Source: Candidatus Moraniibacteriota bacterium
GTDB lineage: Bacteria > Patescibacteriota > Minisyncoccia > Moranbacterales > UBA2206
NCBI GenBank assembly: GCA_003482885.1
Contig: DMXN01000032.1
Coordinates: 33,756 to 97,755, forward strand
Direction: 5' to 3'
Length of the DNA stretch: 64,000 nt
Shown here: positions 16,983 through 24,821 of the stretch, piece by piece
Layout of the letters: every line of letters begins with the position of its first letter
Numbering within the stretch: the stretch's first letter is position 1
Made by a program: the position numbers and the translations under genes
Notes under the pieces: generated by a model
Told to the model about the DNA's origin: nothing
The model's database searches: none
The model's input: only the letters and a program-made list of their open reading frames with translations

Positions 16983-17702
16983 CTACAAATTATCAAAAAT
17001 CTCCTGCGTATCGTCTTGGTCGTCCAGCGTTTCTAAAAGTTTTTCGTAATCCAGCCTGTCGGATTCAGAAAGAACGGTTTTTTGCAAAGGAATAAATATC
17101 ATCCCGACGGCTTCAATTTTCAAGCCGGGTTTTTCCAAATTTTCTTGAACGGTTTTCAAATTTTCCGGCAAGGTATAAATAGTCAAAATATTGTCAGCAT
17201 AAATTGTGTCTTCGGCGCCGGCATCAATCGCTTTTTCTTCAATTTTATCAAGATCATTTTCATCTTGTACGGAAATATTAATACTGCCGACTTTTTTGAA
17301 ATTCCACGACACACTGCCCACTTCGCCAAGTTTTCCACCGGCTTTCGTGAAAATGTTTTTTATTTCACTCACCGTTCGATTGCGATTGTCAGTGGCGGTT
17401 TTTATCAGCATCATAACGCCGCCCAGTCCCATGCCTTCATAAATTATTTCCGCGATTTCGTTGCCGTCTTTTAATTCGCCCGTGCCTTTTTTGATGGCGC
17501 GGTCGATATTTTCTTTGGGCATATTGTCCAAACGGGCGCGATCAATCGCCAATCGCAATTGAAAATTAACGTCCGGATTGCCACCGCCATCGCGCGCCAT
17601 AATTGTGATCATCTTGGCGTGTTTGGTAAAAATCTTGCCTCGTTTGGCATCGTTAATGCCCTTGCGATGTTTTATTCCCGCCCAATGCGAATGTCCCGAC
17701 AT
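16983..17702 (-). CDS. yebC: YebC/PmpR family protein
   Basis: The 239-aa protein begins with the signature MSGHSHWAGIKHRKGINDAK followed by GKIFTKHAKMITIMARDGG and ENIDRAIKKGTG, then EIIYEGMGLGGVMMLIKTAT and GEVGSVSWNFKKVGSI. It is full-length for the family. YebC proteins were annotated as DNA-binding regulators and more recently shown to aid translation of difficult (proline-rich) sequences; they are cytoplasmic. It lies 13 bp downstream of the site-2 protease gene on the same strand, so the two are probably co-transcribed. Confidence 0.95.
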   Translation of the reverse strand: MSGHSHWAGIKHRKGINDAKRGKIFTKHAKMITIMARDGGGNPDVNFQLRLAIDRARLDNMPKENIDRAIKKGTGELKDGNEIAEIIYEGMGLGGVMMLIKTATDNRNRTVSEIKNIFTKAGGKLGEVGSVSWNFKKVGSINISVQDENDLDKIEEKAIDAGAEDTIYADNILTIYTLPENLKTVQENLEKPGLKIEAVGMIFIPLQKTVLSESDRLDYEKLLETLDDQDDTQEIFDNL

Positions 17703-17715
17703 AAATTTATAGATT

Positions 17716-18405
17716 TTAAATCGCTATTCTTAAAAATCCATTCAGTGCCGCGCCTAAAAATACGCGCAATGGCGTGGAAAAAAAGAAAATAAAAAATAAT
17801 AAAAGCATAAAACCGAATTGTTCCAGCATAGCTTGCGTTTCAATTTTAATCGGCAAAACGGAAAATAAAAGTTTCGATCCGTCCAGCGGCGGAATGGGAA
17901 TTAAATTAAAAAACGCCAAAAAAACATTGATGATCACAATAATCATCAAAAGTTCATAGAAAATCGCGCTCACTGATCCGGCGATAGTTGTTGACACTAT
18001 TGACCATTCATTAAAAGTGTTGATAATATCTTTTTTAAAATGCAACGGCAATGCAATAAATCTTGCCGCAAGTGCCGCCAAAAAAGCCACGATTAAATTG
18101 GAGGCAGGTCCCGCCATCGCAACAATTGCCGGTCCCCATTTTTGATTTTTCAAATTATATGGATTATATGGCACCGGTTTTGCCCAACCGAAAGCGAAGC
18201 CGAAAGAAAGATACATAAAAAGCGGAGCTAAAAATGAGCCGACAAAATCCAAATGATTGAACGGGTTAACAGTCAACCGTCCGGCATATTTGGCGGTCGC
18301 ATCGCCTAGCCATAAAGCCATCACTCCATGCGAAATTTCGTGAATAATGACGGAGTAAAGCAATATGACAACAAAAAAAACGATCAAAACTATTTCATTG
18401 GCCAT
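17716..18405 (-). CDS. Site-2 protease family (M50) membrane metalloprotease
   Basis: This 229-aa polytopic membrane protein has the zinc-binding HEISH in the first helix (residues about 22-26) and the third-ligand region [12 protein letters not shown] near residue 170. The layout [20 protein letters not shown] after the first helix and the lack of PDZ domains place it with the small YwhC/Rip-like M50 proteases. Such enzymes cut substrates within the membrane. It is divergent from rpmB, 73 bp away, and precedes yebC. Confidence 0.92.
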   Translation of the reverse strand: MANEIVLIVFFVVILLYSVIIHEISHGVMALWLGDATAKYAGRLTVNPFNHLDFVGSFLAPLFMYLSFGFAFGWAKPVPYNPYNLKNQKWGPAIVAMAGPASNLIVAFLAALAARFIALPLHFKKDIINTFNEWSIVSTTIAGSVSAIFYELLMIIVIINVFLAFFNLIPIPPLDGSKLLFSVLPIKIETQAMLEQFGFMLLLFFIFFFSTPLRVFLGAALNGFLRIAI

Positions 18406-18478
18406 AAAATATTTGCTAAAATTATATCCTTATGCTAACCTATATTTTGTAATAAATCAACTGTTAACACTTAATTTT

Positions 18479-18655
18479 ATGAGTCAAGTTTGCCAAGTTT
18501 GCGGCCGTGGTTCCGGATCGGGACATACCGTCAGCCATTCTAATGTTAAAACCTTGCGAAAATTTCGCGTCAATTTGCAAAGCAAAAAAATCGATGGCGC
18601 AAAAACCAAAGTTTGCGCTAATTGCATAAAAACAATGTCAAAGAGGGGGAGATAG
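18479..18655 (+). CDS. rpmB: 50S ribosomal protein L28
   Basis: The 58-aa protein starts [20 protein letters not shown] and contains [12 protein letters not shown] and [10 protein letters not shown]. The two CxxC pairs make it the zinc-binding form of L28. The start at 18479 is set by homology; the frame is open further upstream but that part does not resemble L28. It is the only plus-strand gene between 16.3 and 34.9 kb. Confidence 0.95.
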   Translation: MSQVCQVCGRGSGSGHTVSHSNVKTLRKFRVNLQSKKIDGAKTKVCANCIKTMSKRGR

Positions 18656-18677
18656 TTTTTCTTAATTTCGTGAACAT

Positions 18678-18715
18678 CAAAAAATCCTCCGAGCTTTCGC
18701 AAGGCGGATTTTTTG
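18678..18715. terminator. Bidirectional terminator after rpmB; also left flank of AbiE module 3
   Basis: AATCCTCC pairs with GGCGGATT around the loop GAGCTTTCGCAA, with A's before and T's after, so it works in both directions. It ends rpmB on the plus strand and AbiE module 3 on the minus strand. It is nearly identical, loop included, to the hairpin at 20249-20288. Confidence 0.8.
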
Positions 18716-18717
18716 AT

Positions 18718-19548
18718 TTATAGCTTCGCATTGATTAGATTCTTTAAAATATTTTTCATATTTTTGCTGACATTTTTTATATAATTCGCATCATCAATAA
18801 ATGCTTCCAAATCCAATTCGATGCTTTTGGTGTCGGCTTTTTTAATATTGTCCAAAAGTATTTTCTTCAAGTCTTCTAAATTTTTCACATTTTCAATGCA
18901 AGAAATATTCGGAATAATTTCTTTTTCCAAATACCACATCAAATCAAAATAATCACGACCTTTAACCATCACTAAATCATTACCGTTTTTATCCGTTTTT
19001 TTCCACTGCCGGTTAAGAACCGCTCGAATTTTTGTCGCCATCAAAGTCGGCAAATCAAATGATTTTATCAAAATAGACTTATTATATTTGAATAACGGCA
19101 AAATTTCGGTTTTATATTTTTTGCAAAAATCGAATCCGGAAAAAATTTCCACTTTCAAAAACAATAAGTCCGACTCGCTTTTTAAGGACAAACCGATTTC
19201 ATTGAGAATTGGAAATTTCAAATACACTCGAAATTTCTGCGCTGTTGTTTTGACCTGAAAACTATATTTGGCTTTAAAGAAACTTTCCAAATCACTTTTC
19301 AATTCAGTAATATCAACTTCTTTTTTCAAATCGACAAAATCCAAATCCTCGGAAAGCCGCGGCAATTTATGGCACTGCGCAAGACACGACCCGCCATAAA
19401 AAACCAAATCGCTGTAACGCGGATGGGAATAAATAAAATCCAAAACCAAAATCTGCAAATAATCTTTGAGCAAATTACGGTTGTACAGCGCGCTTTTCGA
19501 AGATGAATTCTGCAATAAATTTTTTAACTCTTCTTTAAGTCTTTCCAT
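18718..19548 (-). CDS. AbiEii-type nucleotidyltransferase toxin (AbiE module 3)
   Basis: This is a 276-aa protein of the AbiEii family with VFYGGSCLAQC (GGS at 52-54), LPRLSEDLDFVDLK (Asp68 and Asp70) and KGRDYFDLMWYLEKE. The GGS in place of GGT is a normal family variant. It is the largest of the four toxins in the window. It overlaps its antitoxin gene by 25 bp. It ends right at the shared terminator 18678-18715. Confidence 0.88.
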   Translation of the reverse strand: MERLKEELKNLLQNSSSKSALYNRNLLKDYLQILVLDFIYSHPRYSDLVFYGGSCLAQCHKLPRLSEDLDFVDLKKEVDITELKSDLESFFKAKYSFQVKTTAQKFRVYLKFPILNEIGLSLKSESDLLFLKVEIFSGFDFCKKYKTEILPLFKYNKSILIKSFDLPTLMATKIRAVLNRQWKKTDKNGNDLVMVKGRDYFDLMWYLEKEIIPNISCIENVKNLEDLKKILLDNIKKADTKSIELDLEAFIDDANYIKNVSKNMKNILKNLINAKL

Positions 19549-20192
19549 AGTTTTATTAAAATATTATAAAGCTCGCGCATTTTTTCTGATTTTTCCAGTT
19601 CAATATATTTTTTTAATTCGCTGATGTCATTGCTTTTTAATTCGCTTAAATTCAAACGCAATTCTTTGATCGCACTTTCGGATAATAACATTTTTTTTCG
19701 AAAATACAAAAAATCAAAAAGCGCTTTGGCGACAGTCGCTTTTTTAAATGAAAAATTATTTTCTTTTAAAATCTTAAAACCGCAAAATAATTCAGGCTTA
19801 ATGCTATGGTAATAAAAATTGTCTAAATTATTTGTCAACAGCTTTGTCTTTTTAAGAGCAACTGCCGTATAATTTTTCGGCATTTCCGTTAAAAGATTAT
19901 TTTCGGACAAAATATAATCCATGCTCAAATAGCTCGGTTCATAGATTATTCCGGAAACAAATTCTTCGTATCCGGTAAATAGATTTTTTCTTTTAATATC
20001 CTCTATATAATCAGCAGAAACATACATGCCTTTTTTAAGGCGAATGATTTTTCCGTTTTTTGAAAAACGCGAAAGCAGAACACGCAAAAAATGCCGGTTT
20101 TTTTCAATAGAAAAAACACTCTCCAGTGTAAAATACGGCAAAGTCTTCAAATGGTTTATTATATTGGCTGTTTTCGATATGTCATTTCTCAT
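19524..20192 (-). CDS. AbiEi-type antitoxin/regulator (AbiE module 3)
   Basis: The 222-aa protein has an N-terminal winged helix (LESVFSIEKNRHFLRVLLSR then RLKKGMYVSADYI) and the core YEPSYLSMDYILSENNLL with ATVAKALFDFLYFRKK, as in AbiEi-like antitoxins. Its ATG (20190-20192) is itself inside a perfect palindrome that overlaps the promoter, so binding of the protein there would block both transcription and start-codon access. There is no Shine-Dalgarno; the predicted mRNA leader is only about 10 nt. Confidence 0.82.
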   Translation of the reverse strand: MRNDISKTANIINHLKTLPYFTLESVFSIEKNRHFLRVLLSRFSKNGKIIRLKKGMYVSADYIEDIKRKNLFTGYEEFVSGIIYEPSYLSMDYILSENNLLTEMPKNYTAVALKKTKLLTNNLDNFYYHSIKPELFCGFKILKENNFSFKKATVAKALFDFLYFRKKMLLSESAIKELRLNLSELKSNDISELKKYIELEKSEKMRELYNILIKLWKDLKKS

Positions 20193-20232
20193 AATATACT
20201 ACTATTGTATATTATGAGAAACAACTTGTCAA
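20185..20232 (-). promoter_or_regulatory. Promoter and palindromic operator of AbiE module 3
   Basis: A perfect 15-bp inverted repeat, TTTCTCATAATATAC (20185-20199) and GTATATTATGAGAAA (20207-20221), has a 7-nt centre. On the minus strand TTGACA (20227-20232), 17 bp, TACAAT (20204-20209) places the -10 on the centre of the palindrome. The left arm contains the ATG of the antitoxin gene. Confidence 0.82.
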
Positions 20233-20248
20233 GTCAAGCAAACCAAAA

Positions 20249-20288
20249 CAAAAAAATCCTCCGAGCTTTCGCAAGGAGGATTTTTTTG
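20249..20288. terminator. Bidirectional terminator after ndk; also right flank of AbiE module 3
   Basis: AAAAAATCCTCC and GGAGGATTTTTT pair perfectly around GAGCTTTCGCAA. It lies just past the ndk stop on the minus strand (about 40 bp). It repeats 18678-18715 almost base for base, so AbiE module 3 lies between two copies in direct orientation. Confidence 0.85.
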
Positions 20289-20325
20289 TCCCCTCTCCTT
20301 GCTAAGGAGAGGGCTAGGGTGAGGT

Positions 20326-20949
20326 TTATTCCAAAATCCCGTCCAAATTTACATCATAAAGAATTTGTTCTTGGACAAGGCGATAATTCAAAATTTCGTT
20401 TTCTGAAAACCAAATTGGGATTTCTTTTTCCGCTTCTTCCGTGTTTCCCGAAGCATGGATCAGATTGCGAATACTTCTTTGATCAAGATCAGCCATTTGA
20501 TAAGTATCCAAAGTGAAATCGCCCCGAATTGTTCCGATATCGGACGACAATGGCTCCGTTCCTCCGGTAATTTTTCTGACCAATCCCGCGGCTTGATTGC
20601 CTTGCCAGATCATCGCGATAACCGGACCAGAACTTAAATATTTGGCGTTTGATTTCATAATGGCAATGCCGTTTTCTTTGAACGAGGCAAAGGGCGATTT
20701 TAGTCCCTTTTTTTCATAAGCCGCCGCCGCTTTTCTGCCCACCTCTTCCAACCATGCGTCACCGCCTACTTCATAATAATGCTTGGTAGCCATTTCTTCT
20801 GTCGCAATAAGCATTTTCAATGCCACCATTTTCAAACCGACTCGCTCGTACCTTTTAATAATTTCCCCGATTAAAGTTCTCTGCACTCCGTCCGGTTTGA
20901 TAATAACCAGCGTCCTCTCCTTGCTTGGATGATTTTTTTTGTCCGTCAT
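20326..20949 (-). CDS. ndk: Nucleoside-diphosphate kinase
   Basis: The enzyme moves the gamma phosphate from ATP to other NDPs through a phospho-histidine. Visible are ERTLVIIKPDGVQRTLIGEI, the active-site region RNLIHASGNTEEAEKEIPIWF and the GTIRGDFT block. At 207 aa it is longer than the usual 140-150; the extra residues lie in the middle, around GDAWLEEVGRKAAAAYEKKG. The start at ATG 20949 (MTDKKNH) is chosen because homology begins soon after; ATG 20994 is an in-frame alternative with no better ribosome binding site. Confidence 0.92.
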   Translation of the reverse strand: MTDKKNHPSKERTLVIIKPDGVQRTLIGEIIKRYERVGLKMVALKMLIATEEMATKHYYEVGGDAWLEEVGRKAAAAYEKKGLKSPFASFKENGIAIMKSNAKYLSSGPVIAMIWQGNQAAGLVRKITGGTEPLSSDIGTIRGDFTLDTYQMADLDQRSIRNLIHASGNTEEAEKEIPIWFSENEILNYRLVQEQILYDVNLDGILE

Positions 20950-21060
20950 TGTTTTGATAAAATTAAAAATTATTACTTTAATAAAAAACGGCATAAACCG
21001 TTTTCAGCCAATTTCAGTTTAGCAAAATGAGGAAAATAAATCAAACCGTTTCGCGGTTCT

Positions 21061-22239
21061 TTATTCTTTCAAGCTATCTATTTTTTTCAAATCAAAAATA
21101 TTTTTTATCAGCATTTTTTTCTCAACAGCAAACTCATCAAACAGTTTTTTCTGTTCTTTATTCATTTCTGAATTATACTTCGCTTCAATCAATGTTTTTC
21201 TTTCCGTCAAAAAATCAATTTCATTTTTTTCTCGATAAACATAGCGCGGATTGAGTTTTTTTATTTTCAAATAGACATAATTTTCAAATAAACTGCCCTT
21301 ATCGCGAAAACCGGTAAAATATACGCGGATTCCCAAATCTGCGGCATAGATTTTCTTAGCGGATAATAATCGCTCGTTGGTTTTCCCGAAACGCGACACT
21401 AAAAAAATCAGATATGAATCAGCGAACATTTTCAAATATCTCTTGGCTGAATCTGGAGATATATCCAAAATTTTAGCGATTTTATTGATACTAATAATCT
21501 TGCCGGCTCTTTCCATAAGCAAAAGAAAAAAATCCTTAAGAATCTGCGTGTCTTTCACTCCATAGAAAGCGGCAATATCTTTTTGAATTATATCATCCAC
21601 TAATTCTTTCAAATATTCAGTATTGCCGGTTAAGACATATTCAGGCATTCCGCCGGTTCGCATAAAATCCTCAAAATGGCGTTCCAATAAATGCTTATCA
21701 GTTTTTTTGACTATAATTTTTTTAAATCGCAAATATTCCTCAAAATCCAACGGTAAAACTTCAAGCGCGATATTTCGTCCGGTTAAAAAAGCCTTCTTGC
21801 TTTTCAAAAGCGAAGCACTGGATGAAGAAGCGAAAATTTTAACATTTTGCTGATCATAAATATTTTTAAGCTGCAACTCAAAATCTTTTTGATAAGCGAC
21901 TTCGTCCAAAAAAAGATAAACTTTTTTAGAAAAAACGATTTTATGAATTTTTCGATATTCATCGATAATTTCCAAAATATTTTTATTGGCCAAAAGATAA
22001 TCATCCATACTCGCGTAAAAAATCAATTTTGGGTTGATTTTCATTTCAGCTATAAGATAATAAATAAGTTGCTTCATTAAGGTGGTTTTGCCAACACGCC
22101 GCAGTCCGGTCAAGAAAATGATCTGCTTGGTAGCTAAATTATCTTTTAGCGCTTCAAAAATTTGCGGTCTGTCAATAATGTTTTTTAGCTCAAATTCACC
22201 TTCCCACCAAGGATTATAACGATACAATATTTGTTCCAT
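21061..22239 (-). CDS. AAA family ATPase with DUF4143 domain (copy 1)
   Basis: The 392-aa protein has a P-loop LTGLRRVGKTTLMKQL, a Walker B KVYLFLDEVAY, and the sensor region KIFASSSSASLL. The C-terminal half has the winged-helix and DUF4143 nuclease-like part, with ENYVYLKIKKLNPRYVYREKNEIDFL (ENxV...E-IDF). These ATPases are abundant in CPR and archaeal genomes; their job is unknown. The gene is transcribed from its own promoter set in a perfect 20-bp palindrome. A second, divergent paralogue is at 36740. Confidence 0.88.
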   Translation of the reverse strand: MEQILYRYNPWWEGEFELKNIIDRPQIFEALKDNLATKQIIFLTGLRRVGKTTLMKQLIYYLIAEMKINPKLIFYASMDDYLLANKNILEIIDEYRKIHKIVFSKKVYLFLDEVAYQKDFELQLKNIYDQQNVKIFASSSSASLLKSKKAFLTGRNIALEVLPLDFEEYLRFKKIIVKKTDKHLLERHFEDFMRTGGMPEYVLTGNTEYLKELVDDIIQKDIAAFYGVKDTQILKDFFLLLMERAGKIISINKIAKILDISPDSAKRYLKMFADSYLIFLVSRFGKTNERLLSAKKIYAADLGIRVYFTGFRDKGSLFENYVYLKIKKLNPRYVYREKNEIDFLTERKTLIEAKYNSEMNKEQKKLFDEFAVEKKMLIKNIFDLKKIDSLKE

Positions 22240-22265
22240 AAAATCGATTTAGCAATTATACCAGT

Positions 22266-22319
22266 ACTATATGATGGCATCGTATAGTTTGTCAAGAATC
22301 TATACGATGCCATCATATA
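22266..22319 (-). promoter_or_regulatory. Promoter in a perfect 20-bp palindrome upstream of the DUF4143 ATPase
   Basis: TATATGATGGCATCGTATAG (22268-22287) and its exact reverse complement (22300-22319) are separated by 12 nt. On the minus strand TTGACA (22290-22295) lies in the centre and TATAGT (22266-22271) lies at the left edge, 18 bp away. A second, extended -10 (TGGTATAAT) follows at about 22257-22265. The arrangement fits an operator whose occupancy would hide the -35 box. Confidence 0.75.
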
Positions 22320-22513
22320 AACAAAAGTAGAAATCTTATATTGGTATCAGCTAATGTTTCCTTTTCTTTTTTCCGACAGCAATCGGAATTGTTTAAAAAA
22401 AAATTTAAAAAATCTTTTTCCGTTTTGGGCGAAGGGCAGAGGGGTTAGGAGTGAATGCCCAAAATCCAAAACACAATATTTCTTTTCAAACAAACAGGCA
22501 AAAAGGAAGGGGT
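22320..22513. other. Non-coding spacer with two long-loop hairpins
   Basis: No reading frame is supported here. TTTTGGGC (22423-22430) can pair with GCCCAAAA (22457-22464). A second inverted pair, CAAAAAGG near 22499 and CCTTTTTG near 22536, overlaps the end of the next gene and could terminate the restriction operon. Both have loops over 25 nt, so I am not sure they form. Confidence 0.35.
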
Positions 22514-24034
22514 TTAAGGGGAAGGAATTTTTGCCTTTTTGTTTTCGTTCATCAATTTGCTCATTTTTATTTTTGGGTTTATCCCTAATTCAAAACATTT
22601 TCTTGCCCACGATTCGATCTTTTGTTTTAGAATTATAGAATTAATTCCAGATATTTTTTTAGGTAAATTCTTGTTTTGTATAACTAACCAAATGCAGTAA
22701 TTTTTAAAATTAGTGTCTACTTTTTTTATATTTGCTTTTTTGCTAATCAGTTCTAATGTGTTATTTGCTTGATCACAGACATAACCTAATTTTTGTGCAG
22801 TTCCAAATTTTACGGCATAAACAGTTTCACCTTTTTTTGAATCCCACGCCTCAATCAGTGTCCCAGCTTTAACTTTAATGATTGAAAAATTTTTATCAGC
22901 ATTTGTATACCCGTGTTTTTTTAGATTTTCATTAAAATCATCTTCTACCCCAGTAATTTCAAGTAAATCATTTTCCACTTCTTCAAGATCAATACTATCT
23001 ATGTATTCGTTTAACTGATCTATGTAATCCTCATTAAATTTCATCCATTTACCTTGTGTTAGAAGTACATTCTGATCATCTATTATGTAATCAATAGATT
23101 CCTTTACGGTTTTTGAGAAAGGCTTTGCATCTTCTTTGATGATGTGAACTCTGATATTTAGGATTTGCTCTTTTGATATAGAATGCGTTAATATAAAAGC
23201 CTTTAATTTGTCGATTGAGAGATCTTCAAATTCACCCGAAGCATAACTGTCTAAGGAAAATTTATATTTTTCTTGTCCAGAGAAAATAAAATCAATTCCA
23301 ATAAGTTCGTGACTATTTGAAGTAAAATCTGTGCCTTCCCTTGCAGAGATAATTTCTTCTACTAATTTATTCTCATACCCTTCTGTTATGGGGGTTGCAT
23401 CAAGGATTACAGTTCTTGGTAGTTTAAATAATTCAGGTAACTCATAAGCTTTGATTATTGATTCTAAAAATACCGCCAGTGTTTCTTTTTCGATTATCGG
23501 ACTCAACAATGAAGAAGAGCCAAATTTGCCAGATTTACCAAAATCTTTTATAAAATCTTTCGAAATAGATGATTGTAAATAATCAATAGATTCCCCACTT
23601 TCGATGTCTAGTTGGCTGTTTTTTGTATAGCTCTTTATTTCTTTTTTCTTTTTTCCCGCGAATTTTTTTGACGATTTTTGTCTAATATCTTTCTGGTTTG
23701 CAATTCTTTTGGCTATATGAATACCGAAATCATGGTCACAAAATTGGCGTAGATAAAAATGTGATTTTCCATAGCTTAATGCGAAACAATATTTTTCATT
23801 TTTCCAAATATAGGCACAATAAAATATTTTATTTTCAGGTTTATCCCCAGTAAAGAAATCTTTATATGTAGTTACCCATGGAATTTGAATCGGATCTATA
23901 TCTTTAGAGAAATAAAAATCAGCCTTCCATCCATTTTGTTCGGTGGAGTTAATATTTTTAAGTCCCAATAATTCAAATTTATCTTTTAAATTAGCGACTT
24001 TATCCTTTGGAATTTTGAATATATTTAGCTTCAT
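22514..24034 (-). CDS. TIGR04141/DUF6119-like protein of a restriction-modification operon
   Basis: This 506-aa soluble protein starts MKLNIFKIPKDKVANLKDKF and contains SISKDFIKDFGKSGKFGSSSL, LPRTVILDATPITEGYENKL, and RDWKADFYFSK-type N-terminal strands; length and order fit the 'sporadically distributed TIGR04141' family (DUF6119). Members occur patchily and often near DNA modification genes; the molecular function is unknown to me. It is the last of four tightly packed genes (1 bp gap to the methyltransferase), so it is very likely part of this defence operon. The family assignment is by memory of pattern and should be checked with an HMM. Confidence 0.6.
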   Translation of the reverse strand: MKLNIFKIPKDKVANLKDKFELLGLKNINSTEQNGWKADFYFSKDIDPIQIPWVTTYKDFFTGDKPENKIFYCAYIWKNEKYCFALSYGKSHFYLRQFCDHDFGIHIAKRIANQKDIRQKSSKKFAGKKKKEIKSYTKNSQLDIESGESIDYLQSSISKDFIKDFGKSGKFGSSSLLSPIIEKETLAVFLESIIKAYELPELFKLPRTVILDATPITEGYENKLVEEIISAREGTDFTSNSHELIGIDFIFSGQEKYKFSLDSYASGEFEDLSIDKLKAFILTHSISKEQILNIRVHIIKEDAKPFSKTVKESIDYIIDDQNVLLTQGKWMKFNEDYIDQLNEYIDSIDLEEVENDLLEITGVEDDFNENLKKHGYTNADKNFSIIKVKAGTLIEAWDSKKGETVYAVKFGTAQKLGYVCDQANNTLELISKKANIKKVDTNFKNYCIWLVIQNKNLPKKISGINSIILKQKIESWARKCFELGINPKIKMSKLMNENKKAKIPSP

Positions 24035-24035
24035 G

Positions 24036-24818
24036 TTAAATGTTTGGCGTTAATCTTTTTTTAGCAATCCCTACATATTGCTTTTCTTTTTCAATCCCAA
24101 TCCAATCCCGACCAAATTTTTTAGCTACAAAAGCTGTAGTTCCGCTTCCTAAGAATGGATCCAAAATAATGTCGCCCTTGCTGGAGCTTGCTAAAATTAT
24201 TCTTTTTAGCATTTCTTCTGGTTTTTGAGTTGGATGCAACGCCTTACCGTCTTTGCCTCGTACTCTTTCTTTGCCTTGAACTAATGGTAATTCCCAAAAG
24301 TCACGCATTTGTTTTTCGGTTCCATCTTTTTGTTTTTCAGGATTTATTTCTTTAATTTTTTTATAATTAAAAGTCCAGCCACTACCTTTGACAGCCCAGA
24401 TTACAAATTCTGTTGCGTGAGTAAACACCCTCCTTGTCATATTCGGCATGGCGTTCGTTTTATACCAAGTAATGATGTTATTTACTTTGAAATCAAGCTG
24501 TTTTAGTACAATCATTACTTCTCCAATGTTGTGATAACTGCATGCGATGTAGATTGATCCTGTGTCTTTTAAAACTTTGTGGCAAGCTCCGATCCATTTT
24601 CTTGTAAACTGTAAATATTCAGGCGCTGTCATTTTGTCCCAATGTTCATTTACCATATACCAATCTCCACCAGTTTTGCTACCTTGCCATTTTAAACCAT
24701 TGCCAGATAAATTATATGGAGGATCAGCAAAGACAAGATCAATAGAACTCTTATCAATCTTTGTATTGAGTATGCTTATGCAATCGTCGTTGTAGATAAT
24801 ATTTTTTTTCATACTCAT
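24036..24818 (-). CDS. DNA methyltransferase (beta-class N6-adenine/N4-cytosine)
   Basis: The 260-aa enzyme has the catalytic motif IV early, LVFADPPYNLSG, and the SAM-binding FxGxG motif late, ILDPFLGSGTTAFVAKKFGR followed by DWIGIEKEKQYVGIAKKRL. This permuted order (IV before I) is the beta class. The N-terminal position of DPPY and the lack of a separate large recognition domain suit a small type II methyltransferase. It sits 3 bp after the AlwI-like nuclease gene. With an asymmetric recognition site two methyltransferases are needed, and the RadC fusion upstream would be the other. Confidence 0.9.
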   Translation of the reverse strand: MSMKKNIIYNDDCISILNTKIDKSSIDLVFADPPYNLSGNGLKWQGSKTGGDWYMVNEHWDKMTAPEYLQFTRKWIGACHKVLKDTGSIYIACSYHNIGEVMIVLKQLDFKVNNIITWYKTNAMPNMTRRVFTHATEFVIWAVKGSGWTFNYKKIKEINPEKQKDGTEKQMRDFWELPLVQGKERVRGKDGKALHPTQKPEEMLKRIILASSSKGDIILDPFLGSGTTAFVAKKFGRDWIGIEKEKQYVGIAKKRLTPNI

Positions 24819-24821
24819 AGG

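Noticed and set aside
18365..18478. N-terminal extension of L28
   Set aside because: No homology before MSQVCQVCG, and the region is the divergent promoter with the site-2 protease gene.
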